NCBI RefSeq assembly: GCF_035989885.1
Contig: NZ_CP108518.1
Location: 930,001-994,000 of the forward strand
DNA from: Streptomyces sp. NBC_01232
Lineage (GTDB): Bacteria > Actinomycetota > Actinomycetes > Streptomycetales > Streptomycetaceae
DNA length: 64,000 bases
Direction of reading: 5' to 3'
In this document: positions 1 through 8,219 of the stretch, one piece after another
Layout: the number at the start of each line of letters is the position of its first letter
How positions within the stretch are numbered: the first letter of the stretch is position 1
Notes under the pieces: generated by a model
Told to the model about the DNA's origin: nothing
Databases searched by the model: none
The model's input: the letters and a program-made list of their open reading frames with translations, nothing else
Translations under genes and position numbers: made by a program

Positions 1-240
1 GCCGGACACGTCCCAGCCCGGGACCACCGGGTAGACGATGTCCATGAGGGGATCGAGCCCGCCCGCCATGATCTTCCAGTCGACGGGATTGACGGAGGCG
101 CACTTGACCCTGACGAGGACCTCACCGGGTCCGAGCTTGGGCATCGGCAGCCGGGTATCGGAGAGCACCTCCGTCCCGCCGTAGGTCTCGTACGCCATTG
201 CCCGCATGGTTTCCTGAGTGCTGCCGCCCGGCTGGGACAT
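1..240 (-). CDS. Zinc-type alcohol dehydrogenase / quinone oxidoreductase, N-terminal part (runs off the left edge)
   Basis: Only the first 80 codons are in the window; the rest lies to the left. The protein has the GroES-like N-terminus of medium-chain NAD(P)H:quinone oxidoreductases: a segment reading MAYETYGGTEVL, then LGPGEVLVRVKCASVNPVDW and a VVPGWDVSG motif around residues 72-80, where this family enters its catalytic domain. Such enzymes reduce quinones or enals with NADPH in the cytoplasm. I chose the ATG at 240 because GGAGAGG lies 8 bases upstream; an ATG at 207 would shorten the protein by 11 residues. Substrate cannot be told from this fragment. Confidence 0.8.
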   Translation of the reverse strand, partial: MSQPGGSTQETMRAMAYETYGGTEVLSDTRLPMPKLGPGEVLVRVKCASVNPVDWKIMAGGLDPLMDIVYPVVPGWDVSG

Positions 241-300
241 CTGACCGACCTCTCCGTGTGCTGGTGGATCCGCCCCCCGCTTCATCCCACCATGCACGAA

Positions 301-329
301 GCGCCCGCCCCACGAGGCGGGGCGGGCGC
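301..329. terminator. GC-rich hairpin downstream of the RNA ligase gene
   Basis: An 11-bp perfect stem (GCGCCCGCCCC with GGGGCGGGCGC, 7-base loop) sits 38 bases past the stop of the minus-strand RNA ligase gene and before the start-side of the oxidoreductase gene. There is no clear U-tract, which is usual for Streptomyces terminators. Confidence 0.55.
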
Positions 330-366
330 GGCGCGGCGCGGCACGGTGCGGCACCGGGCGGGCCGG

Positions 367-1443
367 TCACTCGTACTCGGTGCCGCCCTTGCGGGTCAGG
401 TAGGCCGGGCTGACGGCCTTGGCTATGGCGCGGCCGCCCACGACCGGGCTGTAGCGCTCCGCCGACGACCGGATGACGACGCCCTCGCGCAGGTGCACGG
501 CCTTCCCGGAGACCGTCTCGCGGCCGCTCGCCAGCTCCAGCACCGTGTCGAGGTCGTACGGGCCCTCGTACAGCCGTGGCACCAGCGGGAGCTCACCTTC
601 CGTCAGTACGGCGGCCGGGTCCAGCCAGCGCACCTGGCCGTCGATCTCGGCGGACACGTCGAAGACGGCGTATCCGGGCGGCGCGTCGGCGGTGCGTACG
701 TCGGTCCCGTACGAGAGGTCCTGGACGCCCTTGCCGTACACCTCGCCGAAGATCCCGACCCGGGTCGCGCCGAGACGTTCGGCCAGGGCCGCCGCGACGG
801 CGGGTACGTCATGGCCGCGCACGGCCCGCCAGTAGAGGTTGCGCTCGTCCTCCTTGAGCGCCAGTCCCTTCGAACCGAACCCCTTGGAGGAGACGAAGGA
901 CCGCTCTCCCTCGGCCACGTACGTGAACAGGCAGGCGGTGCCGTGCAGCTTTTCGGTGAGGACGACGGGCTCGCCGGGCTCGAAGATGTGCGGGTAGCGC
1001 TGGAGGTTCTCGATGTCGACCCACGGCATCAGGTCGGCGGCGGCTTCGACGTCGCCGTTCATGGTCGTGGGTATGGGCGGGGCCCATTTGGTGATGCCCA
1101 GCAGCTCGGCGAAGTCCGTTTCCTCCTTGGCCGCTTGGGCCAGGTCGACGTCGCTGAGCGCGCGCGGCCTGCAGACCAGGCCCTGCGAGAGTTCGCCGCG
1201 CAGCCGGACCGCCTTGACCCGGTCGGCGGAGCCGCCGGCGAGCCGCCCGGTGAGACCGAGCTCCTCGATCAGATCTGCGGGCAGCACGGCCTGTTCGGGG
1301 ATGTAGACCGCGAACTCGCCGGTGCGGTAGGCACCCTTGGCGATCACGGCACGGTAGAGACCCACTTGGGCCAGTTCCAGCGCGTCGGCGTTCGGATGTT
1401 CGTGGACGGTCAGCTCTTCGGCGGTGACTCGCAGGGTCGACAT
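367..1443 (-). CDS. RNA ligase, DRB0094/Rnl5 family
   Basis: A 358-residue ATP-dependent RNA ligase of the family typified by Deinococcus radiodurans DraRnl (Rnl5). It has an N-terminal OB-like region (about 1-120) followed by a nucleotidyltransferase core. Motif I is EKLHGT at 164-169, with K165 the expected AMP-accepting lysine. Further motifs visible are GIFGEVYGKG (motif III-like), EGVVIRS (motif IV) and a C-terminal AIAKAVSPAYL (motif V-like). Family members seal nicks whose 3'-OH end is RNA. It stands alone, divergent from the SDR gene, with no RNA 3'-phosphatase, RtcB or toxin beside it, so its physiological substrate is open. Confidence 0.9.
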   Translation of the reverse strand: MSTLRVTAEELTVHEHPNADALELAQVGLYRAVIAKGAYRTGEFAVYIPEQAVLPADLIEELGLTGRLAGGSADRVKAVRLRGELSQGLVCRPRALSDVDLAQAAKEETDFAELLGITKWAPPIPTTMNGDVEAAADLMPWVDIENLQRYPHIFEPGEPVVLTEKLHGTACLFTYVAEGERSFVSSKGFGSKGLALKEDERNLYWRAVRGHDVPAVAAALAERLGATRVGIFGEVYGKGVQDLSYGTDVRTADAPPGYAVFDVSAEIDGQVRWLDPAAVLTEGELPLVPRLYEGPYDLDTVLELASGRETVSGKAVHLREGVVIRSSAERYSPVVGGRAIAKAVSPAYLTRKGGTEYE

Positions 1444-1633
1444 GGGGCGGCTCCAGCTTTCCTCGGGGACACGGACGGCGGACGACGTGTGACGGCCGAC
1501 GCATCGCGGGCGACGCGCGCCCGGTGGTGCGCCGCGTCGGTGAACTCCACTCTGCTTCCCGCCATTTCCGCTGGTCCAGCGATTATCGCGGTGTTAGCCT
1601 GCCGCCCCGACCCGCCGTCACGCAGGAGGCCCC

Positions 1634-2377
1634 ATGTCCCCTCGTCCCGTCACCGTCGTCACCGGTGGCAGCAGAGGCATCGGGGCGGCGACCTGTCTGC
1701 GACTGGCCACCGACGGACACGATGTGGCGCTCGGATACACCCGCGACGCGGGGGCGGCGGAGGCCGTCGCCCGGCGCGTGCGGTCCACCGGGGCCCGCTG
1801 TGTGACCGTGCGCGGCGACGTCTCCGAGGAGTGCGCCGTCGAGCGGCTCTTCGACATCGCGGGCGCCGAACTCGGCGGGGTGACCGGCCTGGTCAACAAC
1901 GCCGGGGTGACCGGCCCGCTGGGCCGGCTCGCCGATGCGCGTACGGAGGATCTGCGGCGCGTCGTGGAGGTGAACCTCCTCGGGTACCTGCTGTGCTGCC
2001 GCCGGGCCGCCCGGGACATGGCGGCGGGCGGGGGCGGGGCGATCGTGAACGTCTCCTCCGCGGCCGCCACCCTCGGCAGCCCCGGTGAGTACGTGCACTA
2101 TGCGGCGACCAAGGCCGCCACCGACGCGCTCACGGTGGGGCTCGCCAAGGAACTCGGCCCGGACGGGATCCGGGTCAACGCCGTGGCGCCGGGCATCATC
2201 GAGACCGACATGCACGCGGCGATGGGCGATCCCGACCGTCCGGCGCGCGCCGCGGCCGGCATCCCGCTCGGCCGGCCGGGCCGGCCCGAGGAGATCGCCG
2301 GGGCGATCGCCTGGCTGCTGTCCGCGGACGCCTCGTACACGACGGGCACCGTGCTGCGCGTCTCGGGCGGCCGCTGA
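1634..2377 (+). CDS. SDR family oxidoreductase (3-oxoacyl-ACP reductase-like)
   Basis: A 247-residue classical short-chain dehydrogenase. It shows the cofactor motif TGGSRGIG (10-17), NNAG (88-91), a catalytic serine at 141/142 and the Y156-x3-K160 pair in YAATK. The C-terminal GRPGRPEEIAGAIAWLLS block is typical of FabG-like and glucose-dehydrogenase-like enzymes. It is cytoplasmic and probably NADP-dependent, since an arginine (R14) sits inside the glycine motif. The AGGAGG-type site just before the ATG supports the start. Divergent from the RNA ligase gene; substrate not predictable. Confidence 0.9.
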   Translation: MSPRPVTVVTGGSRGIGAATCLRLATDGHDVALGYTRDAGAAEAVARRVRSTGARCVTVRGDVSEECAVERLFDIAGAELGGVTGLVNNAGVTGPLGRLADARTEDLRRVVEVNLLGYLLCCRRAARDMAAGGGGAIVNVSSAAATLGSPGEYVHYAATKAATDALTVGLAKELGPDGIRVNAVAPGIIETDMHAAMGDPDRPARAAAGIPLGRPGRPEEIAGAIAWLLSADASYTTGTVLRVSGGR

Positions 2378-2406
2378 TCAGGTCCCGCCGCCGTCCGGTC
2401 CGGGGC

Positions 2407-2592
2407 TCATGGCCAGTACCAGAGGCACAGCAGCCAGAGGAGCACCAGCGTGCCGGCGACTGCGCCGAGGCAGGAGAACGCGAAGGCCTTCGCCACGCTG
2501 TGCTCGTCCGGCACGGGCGCAGGACGTGGCGCCGGCACCGGCCGGGGGTGCGGGGGCAGCGGCGGGCCGGGCGGTGGGACCGGGACGGACAT
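2407..2592 (-). CDS. Small proline-rich membrane protein
   Basis: A 61-residue protein: a proline-rich N-terminal tail (about residues 4-29), a short polar stretch PDEHSVAKAF, then one transmembrane helix (about 37-58, rich in A, L, V, G and W) that ends at the C-terminus. It reads as a small single-pass membrane protein common in actinomycetes. I do not recognise a named family. It is on the same strand as the peptidoglycan-binding protein upstream, 154 bases away, so joint expression is possible. Confidence 0.5.
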   Translation of the reverse strand: MSVPVPPPGPPLPPHPRPVPAPRPAPVPDEHSVAKAFAFSCLGAVAGTLVLLWLLCLWYWP

Positions 2593-2746
2593 GAAACCCC
2601 CGTGGGCGCAGGTGCAGATCCCCCAGGAACGAGCCTTTCGGCATCGCCCGCTCCTGCGGCCGCTCCGTAGCCTGACAGAAGAACTGAACGCGTTCAACTC
2701 TGGTGGGGTCCCATCGGCCCGCGCAGCCGCCGGGCACGGCGGACGG

Positions 2747-3502
2747 TCACCGCATCGCGGCCTGGGTGGCCGGGCCGTAGACGCCGTTGGGGTCGCCCTT
2801 GATGGAGCGGTCGCGCTGCAGCTGGCTGACGCCCCGCTTGGTCTGCCCGTCGAAGACGCCGGTGACGGAGACGTACGTGAACCCCTGCCCGTGGAGCAGC
2901 TCCTGCAGGGCGCGCACCTCGGGCCCGCGATCCCCCATCCGCAGCGTTCCGGAGGAGCCGGACGGGCCCGGGGCCGCAGCGCTCGGCGAGGGCGGCTCCT
3001 GCGGGCCCCGGCCGGTGGCCGAGGCGCTGGGCGAGGCCGTGGGCGCACCGGACCGTACGGACGCGGTGGGACGGGGTACGTCGGCATCGGCGCCGGAATC
3101 CGGGCCGCGGTCCGGGAGCACCGGGACGGACAGCTCGGCGGGCGCCCCGGCCCGGGGCGGCTCCGGGTCGGGGCCGCTCAGCCAGAGCACCAGGGCGCCC
3201 GCCGCGGCGAGCGCCAGCAGGCTGAGGACGGCGAGCGGAAGCCTGCTGCGGCCGGCAGCGTGGGCGGGGGCAGCGGCGGGGGCCGGAACAGGGACGGCAG
3301 CGGGAACGGGAACGGGAGCGGCATCGGGAACGTCGCCGGGGTACGGGCCGCGCGCCGGGCCGGGGAAGGCCAGCGGGCCGGCCTGCGGCCATGCGGGCGG
3401 CGCCGCCGCCGACGGGGACGGTCGGCCCGAGGGGGCGACGTACGGGCGTACGAGCAGGTGGTCGTCGGGGACGATCCCGCTCTCATCAGGGTCCTGGGAC
3501 AT
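2747..3502 (-). CDS. Membrane-anchored peptidoglycan-binding domain protein
   Basis: 251 residues. The N-terminal ~95 residues are cytoplasmic, disordered and rich in proline and alanine. One transmembrane helix follows (about 98-117, LAVLSLLALAAAGALVLWLS), then a proline/serine-rich extracytoplasmic linker, and a C-terminal PG_binding_1 domain (about 185-251) starting LRMGDRGPEVRALQELL and ending VYGPATQAAMR. Such proteins bind the cell wall from outside the membrane. No catalytic domain is present, so the role is probably wall attachment or sensing. The start at 3502 is an ATG just upstream of the acidic QDPDESG sequence. Confidence 0.8.
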   Translation of the reverse strand: MSQDPDESGIVPDDHLLVRPYVAPSGRPSPSAAAPPAWPQAGPLAFPGPARGPYPGDVPDAAPVPVPAAVPVPAPAAAPAHAAGRSRLPLAVLSLLALAAAGALVLWLSGPDPEPPRAGAPAELSVPVLPDRGPDSGADADVPRPTASVRSGAPTASPSASATGRGPQEPPSPSAAAPGPSGSSGTLRMGDRGPEVRALQELLHGQGFTYVSVTGVFDGQTKRGVSQLQRDRSIKGDPNGVYGPATQAAMR

Positions 3503-3565
3503 GGTGGTCTCCCGGCGGGGACGGGGACCGACGCGGCGGTGCGGCGCCGGCCCCCGTCCGGCCTG

Positions 3566-3694
3566 TCAGGCTCCGTGCCGCCGGGCGGCGGGCGTGCCGG
3601 GAGTGGCGGGCGTGGCGGGCGTGGCGGGCGTGCCGCGTACGGGAGAACCACCGGGTGCGGCCGGGGCGGCCGACGAGCGAACGGACATGGACAT
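3566..3694 (-). CDS. Possible 42-residue small protein with TPA repeats
   Basis: This reading frame fills most of the 348-base gap between the MFS exporter and the peptidoglycan-binding gene. The ATG at 3694 is preceded by GGAGA at 8 bases. The predicted product starts MSMSVRSSAAPAAPGG and carries a short tandem repeat (GTPATPATPATPGTPA), encoded by a 9-bp DNA repeat around 3600-3635. No family is recognised. It could equally be an untranslated repeat tract, so this is a weak call. Confidence 0.25.
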   Translation of the reverse strand: MSMSVRSSAAPAAPGGSPVRGTPATPATPATPGTPAARRHGA

Positions 3695-3850
3695 CTGGCG
3701 TATCTCCGAAGTGCGGCTGGTGCAGTGGTCCTCGATCGGCGCACTCTCGCCCTCCGGCGGGCGCCGGGTCAAGCCGGATGTCCGATCCGGCCCCATCCAT
3801 CCGAACTGTCGGGCGCGGCGTGAGCGGTCCCTCCCGCCGCGCCCCACCGG

Positions 3851-5140
3851 TCAGCCGGGAGTGCCGGGTTTGCGGCGGATCGCCGTGGCCCAGACGGTAC
3901 CGGCGGCCGCGAGCATGAGGGCGGCTCCGCCGAGCGGGGCGGCGGGGGCGGAGATGCCGTCGACCGCGAGACCGCCACCCAGCGCACCTGCCGCTATGGC
4001 GAAGTTGAACATCGCCACCATCAGCGAGGAAGCGGCCTCGGGCGCCTCCGGGGCCGCCTTGATCATCCAGCCCTGCACGCTCACCGAGACCCCTCCGTAG
4101 ACGAGTCCCCAGGCCAGCAGCAGTACGGTCCCGGCGACGGGTCCCGGCAGGACGGCGATCAGCGCGAGGATCACGGCGAGGGAGGAGCTGACGACGAGCA
4201 GGGTGCGGTACGCGTCTCGCGCCCCCGCCAGGAAGTTGCCGGCGACCCCCGCGACGCCGTAGCCGAGCAGCAGGGTGCTGACACAGCCGGCGTCGATGCC
4301 GGAGACGTCCTGCAGGATCGGTCGGACGAAGGTGTAGGCGGCGAACTGCCCGGTCACCACGAGGAAGGTGACGACGACCCCGGCCCGCACGGCGCGGTTC
4401 TCGCGGAGCAGGGCGGGGAGTTCGGGGAAGGCGACGTGCCGGGTCGGCGGCAGCGGGGGGAGCAGCAGGAGGAGGGCGGTCAGGGTGACCAGGCCGAGGC
4501 CGCCGACCGCCGCGAAGGCGGCGCGCCAGCCGATGACTTCGCCGAGCAGGGTGCCGGCGGGGACGCCGAGCACGGAGGCGGTGGGCACACCGCCGAAGAC
4601 GAGCGCGGTCGCCCGGCCGACGTGGCGCTCGGGCACGAGGCGTACGGCGAGTCCGCCCGCGATGGCCCAGAACCCGCCGACGCTGACTCCGACGAGCAGC
4701 CGGGCCGCCAGGACGACGGCGAAGCCGGGGGCGAGGGCGGCGGCCAGGTTGGCGGCGACCATCAGGGCGATGAGCACGCACAGGACGAGCCGACGGTCGA
4801 GCCGGCCGGCGCCGACGGTGACCAGCGGCGCACAGAAACCGGCGACCAGCCCGGGTGCGGTGACCATCAGGCCGGCGGTCCCGTCGGACACGCCGAGGTC
4901 GGTCCCGACGGGGGTGAGCAGCCCGACGGGCAGCAGCTCGGAGGTGATCAGGCAGAAGATTCCGAGCGAGACGGCGCAGACGGCCGCCCAGCCCTTCCAC
5001 GGAGCGGTCCCGTCTCCCGGTGGGGAGCCGGCTGAGGGCGGGAATGCGGCTCCCGGCCGGGCCGTGGACTTCGGCTCCCCGGGCGGGCCGGACTCGGGGG
5101 GCGGCGCGGGATGGCTGCCGGGCGCGGCGGCTGAGGTCAT
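3851..5140 (-). CDS. MFS transporter, DHA1 (AraJ/arabinose-efflux-like) family
   Basis: About 429 residues with twelve hydrophobic segments, after a ~45-residue proline-rich cytoplasmic N-terminus. The sequence around SLGIFCLITSELLPVGLLTP is the classic N-terminus of AraJ/YdhP-type exporters, and ARLLVGVSVGGFWAIAGG is the fifth-helix antiporter-like motif. It probably exports a small molecule using the proton gradient; the substrate is unknown. I chose the ATG at 5140 (GGAG 9 bases upstream) over the GTG at 5182. A tandem repeat of a palindrome-containing 19-mer lies in its upstream region. Confidence 0.85.
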   Translation of the reverse strand: MTSAAAPGSHPAPPPESGPPGEPKSTARPGAAFPPSAGSPPGDGTAPWKGWAAVCAVSLGIFCLITSELLPVGLLTPVGTDLGVSDGTAGLMVTAPGLVAGFCAPLVTVGAGRLDRRLVLCVLIALMVAANLAAALAPGFAVVLAARLLVGVSVGGFWAIAGGLAVRLVPERHVGRATALVFGGVPTASVLGVPAGTLLGEVIGWRAAFAAVGGLGLVTLTALLLLLPPLPPTRHVAFPELPALLRENRAVRAGVVVTFLVVTGQFAAYTFVRPILQDVSGIDAGCVSTLLLGYGVAGVAGNFLAGARDAYRTLLVVSSSLAVILALIAVLPGPVAGTVLLLAWGLVYGGVSVSVQGWMIKAAPEAPEAASSLMVAMFNFAIAAGALGGGLAVDGISAPAAPLGGAALMLAAAGTVWATAIRRKPGTPG

Positions 5141-5237
5141 GGATCGGTTCTCCGTACGGGCGATCGGCGGGCAGGACACCACGGCACGGGGAGCCGGGGG
5201 GTCGCGCCTCCCCCTTCACCCGTACTGCCGTTCCAAT

Positions 5238-5289
5238 TTCCCACAGGGCCCTGCCCTTCCCACAGGGCCCTGCCCTTCCCACAGGCCCC
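5238..5289. repeat. 19-bp tandem repeat with internal palindrome, upstream of the MFS gene
   Basis: Two exact copies of TTCCCACAGGGCCCTGCCC (5238-5256 and 5257-5275) and a third partial copy (5276-5289). Each full copy contains the perfect 10-bp palindrome CAGGGCCCTG. The array lies between the divergent MFS exporter (start 5140) and lipoprotein (start 5400) genes, where it could be an operator array or a slippage-made repeat. Confidence 0.7.
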
Positions 5290-5399
5290 GGCCTTGCCGC
5301 CCGGCCGCTTGCTGCCGAAGCCGCCGTCACCCCGGCCGTTGTCACCCACAGGCGTGAGGGCGGAGCCGGGCCGGGCCGGCGGTACGGCAAGGTGGTCGG

Positions 5400-5831
5400 A
5401 TGCAGTTACGCCGGGCCGTGCCCCTCTCCCTCGTCGTGCTCCTCGCGAGCACCGGCTGCGTCTCCGTCGGACCACAGGATGCGGATCCGGCTCCCGTACG
5501 GGGATCCGTACCGCCCGCCGAGGCGTCCGAGGTCCCGGCTCCCCCGGCCCTGCCGCTGGGGGCGCTGCCCCAGGCCGAGAGACCCCCCGCGAACCCGACC
5601 CCGGGCCCGAAGCCGCCCCCGAAGTCCGCCCCGGAGCGCGAGCCTTCGCGGGAGCGGGCCCCCGCGAAGGCGGCGCCCCTGCCCCGGCGCAAGCGGCTGC
5701 CCGGACCGGCCACGGCCCATCCGCGTCGGCGGCCGGCGCCCCCTCCCCGCCTGGACCAGCTGTGCGCGGTCGCGGAGGGCGCGGTACCGCCGTCCATCGT
5801 CGACCTGTGCCTGCGGCAGTACGGTCACTGA
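5400..5831 (+). CDS. Proline-rich lipoprotein, hypothetical
   Basis: 143 residues with a lipoprotein-type signal: a basic start (MQLRR), a hydrophobic stretch and LLASTGC with the putative lipidated cysteine at residue 20. The body is very rich in proline, arginine and alanine (about 45-115). It ends in a short ordered segment with two cysteines (QLCAVAEG, DLCLRQYGH), a tail seen in other small Streptomyces lipoproteins. The third codon is TTA, so translation may depend on the bldA tRNA. Function unknown. Confidence 0.65.
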   Translation: MQLRRAVPLSLVVLLASTGCVSVGPQDADPAPVRGSVPPAEASEVPAPPALPLGALPQAERPPANPTPGPKPPPKSAPEREPSRERAPAKAAPLPRRKRLPGPATAHPRRRPAPPPRLDQLCAVAEGAVPPSIVDLCLRQYGH

Positions 5832-5899
5832 CCACCGCGTCCGTACCCGGTGAGACGCTTGACCCTCTCCCTGTGTCAGACCTTGTAGTGGAGCGCATC

Positions 5900-6742
5900 A
5901 TGTTCACCATCGGAGACTTCGCCAAGCACGGCCGGGTGTCGGTCCGCATGCTGCGTCACTACGACGCCCTCGGACTGCTGCGCCCGGCCCGTGTCGACCC
6001 GTTCACGGGCTACCGCTCCTACGAGGCCGGGCAGCTCGCCCGCCTCAACCGTGTCATCGCGCTCAAGGAACTCGGCTTCACCCTCGACCAGGTGGGGTCG
6101 ATCCTCGACGAGCGGGTGGGCGCGGAGGAGCTGCGCGGCATGCTGCGACTGCGGCAGGCGGAGCTGGAGACCGCCATGGCCGCCGCGGCGGCCCGGCTCG
6201 TCCAGGTCGAGGCAAGGCTCCGGATCATCGAGAGCGAGGGAACCATGCCCGTCGACGACATCGTCGTGAAGAGCCTTCCGCCCGTCCGGCTCGCCGAGCT
6301 GACCGCTACGGCCGCGAGTTACGAACCGCAGGACATCGGCCCCGCCATCGGCCCGCTCTTCGACGAGCTGTGCCGCCGCGTCGAGGCGGCCGGGGTCGTC
6401 CCGACCGGTCCCGGCACCGCCTACTACGAGGACGCGCCCGGTACGGAGTCCGCAGCGGCCGTCCTCGTCCACGCCGGACTGCCGGTGGCGTCCTCGGTCC
6501 GCGCCGAGGACCTCGGGGGTGGGATACGCATCGTCGCGCTGCCCGCGGTGGAGCGGGCCGCGACCGTGGTGCACCGGGGCCCGATGGACGGGGTCCTGCC
6601 CACGGCGCAGGCCCTGGCGCGGTGGATCGACGCGCACGGTCACCGCTCGGCCGGGTACGCGCGCGAGCTGAGCCTGGCCTGCCCCGAGGACCCGGAGCAG
6701 TGGGTCACCGAACTCCAGGAGCCGCTGGCCGCCACCTCCTGA
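5900..6742 (+). CDS. MerR family regulator with GyrI-like effector-binding domain
   Basis: 280 residues. The N-terminal winged HTH starts FTIGDFAKHGRVSVRMLRHYDALGLL and continues to about residue 75. A coiled-coil dimerisation helix follows (about 80-120), then a GyrI/SOUL-like ligand-binding domain (about 130-275). This is the BmrR/TipA-like layout, in which a small lipophilic or drug-like ligand switches the promoter. A GTG at 5888, four codons upstream, is an alternative start. The target gene is not obvious; the neighbours are a lipoprotein and a small membrane protein. Confidence 0.85.
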   Translation: MFTIGDFAKHGRVSVRMLRHYDALGLLRPARVDPFTGYRSYEAGQLARLNRVIALKELGFTLDQVGSILDERVGAEELRGMLRLRQAELETAMAAAAARLVQVEARLRIIESEGTMPVDDIVVKSLPPVRLAELTATAASYEPQDIGPAIGPLFDELCRRVEAAGVVPTGPGTAYYEDAPGTESAAAVLVHAGLPVASSVRAEDLGGGIRIVALPAVERAATVVHRGPMDGVLPTAQALARWIDAHGHRSAGYARELSLACPEDPEQWVTELQEPLAATS

Positions 6743-6805
6743 CGCCCGCCGGGGGCGGAGCGGGGCGGGACGGGGGCAGCAGGGCCGGGGCGTGGGCTCG
6801 GAGCC

Positions 6806-7102
6806 TCAGGGGCGGCGGCCGCAGGCACGGGCGCAGCGCCGCGCGGTGGTCCGCTGCGCGGTGCGCAGCCTGCGCACGGTGTTGTGCCCGCGCCGCTTCC
6901 ACTCGCCCCGCGGCAGCGCCGCCCGCTGGCCGCCGCCCGCGATCAGGGCATTGACCGGGGTCATCGGGTCGGCGGCCATGGCCTTCGCGAACAGGACGCC
7001 GACGACGAGCGGGACCAGGGCCACGGCCAGGGCCGAGCCGGCGGTGGTCACGTGCTGCAGGCGCGGGCGGGGAGCCACGCTGCTCGGGGCGTCTGAAGTC
7101 AT
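6806..7102 (-). CDS. Small membrane protein, hypothetical
   Basis: 98 residues with one or two hydrophobic segments (about 18-45, around SALAVALVPLVVGVLFAKAMA) and a strongly basic, arginine-rich C-terminus (residues 65-98) that should lie in the cytoplasm. It is divergent from the gene at 7199. No family recognised. Confidence 0.5.
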   Translation of the reverse strand: MTSDAPSSVAPRPRLQHVTTAGSALAVALVPLVVGVLFAKAMAADPMTPVNALIAGGGQRAALPRGEWKRRGHNTVRRLRTAQRTTARRCARACGRRP

Positions 7103-7198
7103 GTCCCCATTCGACCAGCGGAGCGGCTCCGGGGAATCGGGGTGGATACTCAGGCCGTTGGGCGTGAGGTACTCAGACGGCGGGGCAGGTGGTGAGTG

Positions 7199-7726
7199 AT
7201 GGCGGTACCCGGGCAGGGATTCGAGCCCGCTACCGGCGACGGCCCGGCCGAGCCGCCCGGCGGGCGCGAGGCAGAACTGCGCACCGCCTACGAGGGGCTG
7301 CTGCAGATCCGCCGTCTGGTCAACGGCCCGGCGGGCGAGGCGGTTCCCGCGCCGTGGGAGGTACGGCAGGTTCCGCGCGCGGTGGCCCTCGTACTGGAGG
7401 CGGCCGGGATCGCGCCGTCGGCGCTGGACGGGGAGGGGCGGCGCACACGGACGGGATACCGCGTGGCAGCCGGGGCGGAGCCCGGGCGGGCGGAGGTGAC
7501 CTGGCTCGGCCCTGCGGGCGGTGGCGCGGCCGGTGCGGAGCAGGAGCGGCTGACGGCCTGCGCGGCGGTACTGGAAGGGCTGGGCTGGGTCTGCCTGCTG
7601 TACCGGGGCCCTCGGCGGCGCCGCTTCCTGGAGGTGGAACCTTCGGGCCGGCCGGCAGCACCGGGCGGGCAGGGCGGGTCGTGCGGACCGGGCGGACCGG
7701 GCGGGCGTCCGCTCAGTGCAGGGTGA
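7199..7726 (+). CDS. Conserved hypothetical protein
   Basis: About 175 residues. The central part (30-140) looks folded: an alpha-helical stretch EAELRTAYEGLLQIRRLVNGPAG, then an alternating segment around GYRVAAGAEPGRAEVTWLGP and a closing ERLTACAAVLEGLGWVCLLY. The last ~30 residues are Gly/Pro-rich and poorly constrained. A GTG at 7196 immediately precedes the ATG. Its 3' end overlaps the convergent GNAT gene by 14 bases. No function assigned. Confidence 0.55.
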   Translation: MAVPGQGFEPATGDGPAEPPGGREAELRTAYEGLLQIRRLVNGPAGEAVPAPWEVRQVPRAVALVLEAAGIAPSALDGEGRRTRTGYRVAAGAEPGRAEVTWLGPAGGGAAGAEQERLTACAAVLEGLGWVCLLYRGPRRRRFLEVEPSGRPAAPGGQGGSCGPGGPGGRPLSAG

Positions 7727-8183
7727 GCAGGACGACGTCCACCTCTTCGCCGCGGGCCCTGGCGTAGTCGCGGGTGCGGCCGGTGAGGACGAACCCGCAC
7801 TTCTCCAGCACCCGGATCGAGCCCGCGTTGTCGGAGACCGCCCCGGCGTGCAGGGGCCGGGTGTCCTCCAGCCGGATCAGCTCGGCCAGCGCCCGGGTGG
7901 CGATCCCCCGTCCCCAGTGCCCGGGGCCGATCACGTACGTCACCTCGCGCTCCCCGGGCGGCCCGAACACGGCGGCGTGACCGACGACGACCCGGTCGGC
8001 GAGCACCGTGCGCAGGGTCACGGCGGGGTCGTTGCGCACCTTCGCCCAGTGCGCGTCGAAATGGCCCCGGTCGTGGTGGTACTTCCTGGTGAGCGCCGCC
8101 ATCCGCCGGAGCTCCGGGTGCGTCAGCTGCTCCCAGAACACGGCCAGGTCGTCGTCGTTCGTCTCGCGCAGCTCGATCTCCAT
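7713..8183 (-). CDS. GNAT family N-acetyltransferase
   Basis: 156 residues in a single GNAT fold. The acetyl-CoA pyrophosphate-binding loop is GPGHWGRGIATRAL (86-99), followed by the usual HAGAVSDNAGSIRVLEKCGFVLTG strand-helix-strand block. This is the RimJ/RimL-like subgroup that acetylates protein N-termini or small amines. It lies 36 bases downstream of the WYL regulator gene on the same strand and is probably co-transcribed with it. Confidence 0.85.
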   Translation of the reverse strand: MEIELRETNDDDLAVFWEQLTHPELRRMAALTRKYHHDRGHFDAHWAKVRNDPAVTLRTVLADRVVVGHAAVFGPPGEREVTYVIGPGHWGRGIATRALAELIRLEDTRPLHAGAVSDNAGSIRVLEKCGFVLTGRTRDYARARGEEVDVVLLTLH

Positions 8184-8219
8184 CCGCCCACCCTACGAGG
8201 GACGCGGGCGGCGCATGCC

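Noticed and set aside
256..2088. Long plus-strand frame across the RNA ligase and SDR region
   Set aside because: It is the GC-skew shadow of the minus-strand RNA ligase gene: arginine/glycine-rich, no domain recognised, and it runs across the start of the SDR in the wrong frame.
3486..5390. 634-codon minus-strand frame
   Set aside because: Overlaps the MFS gene in another frame and is arginine/proline biased; the MFS frame has clear helices and motifs.
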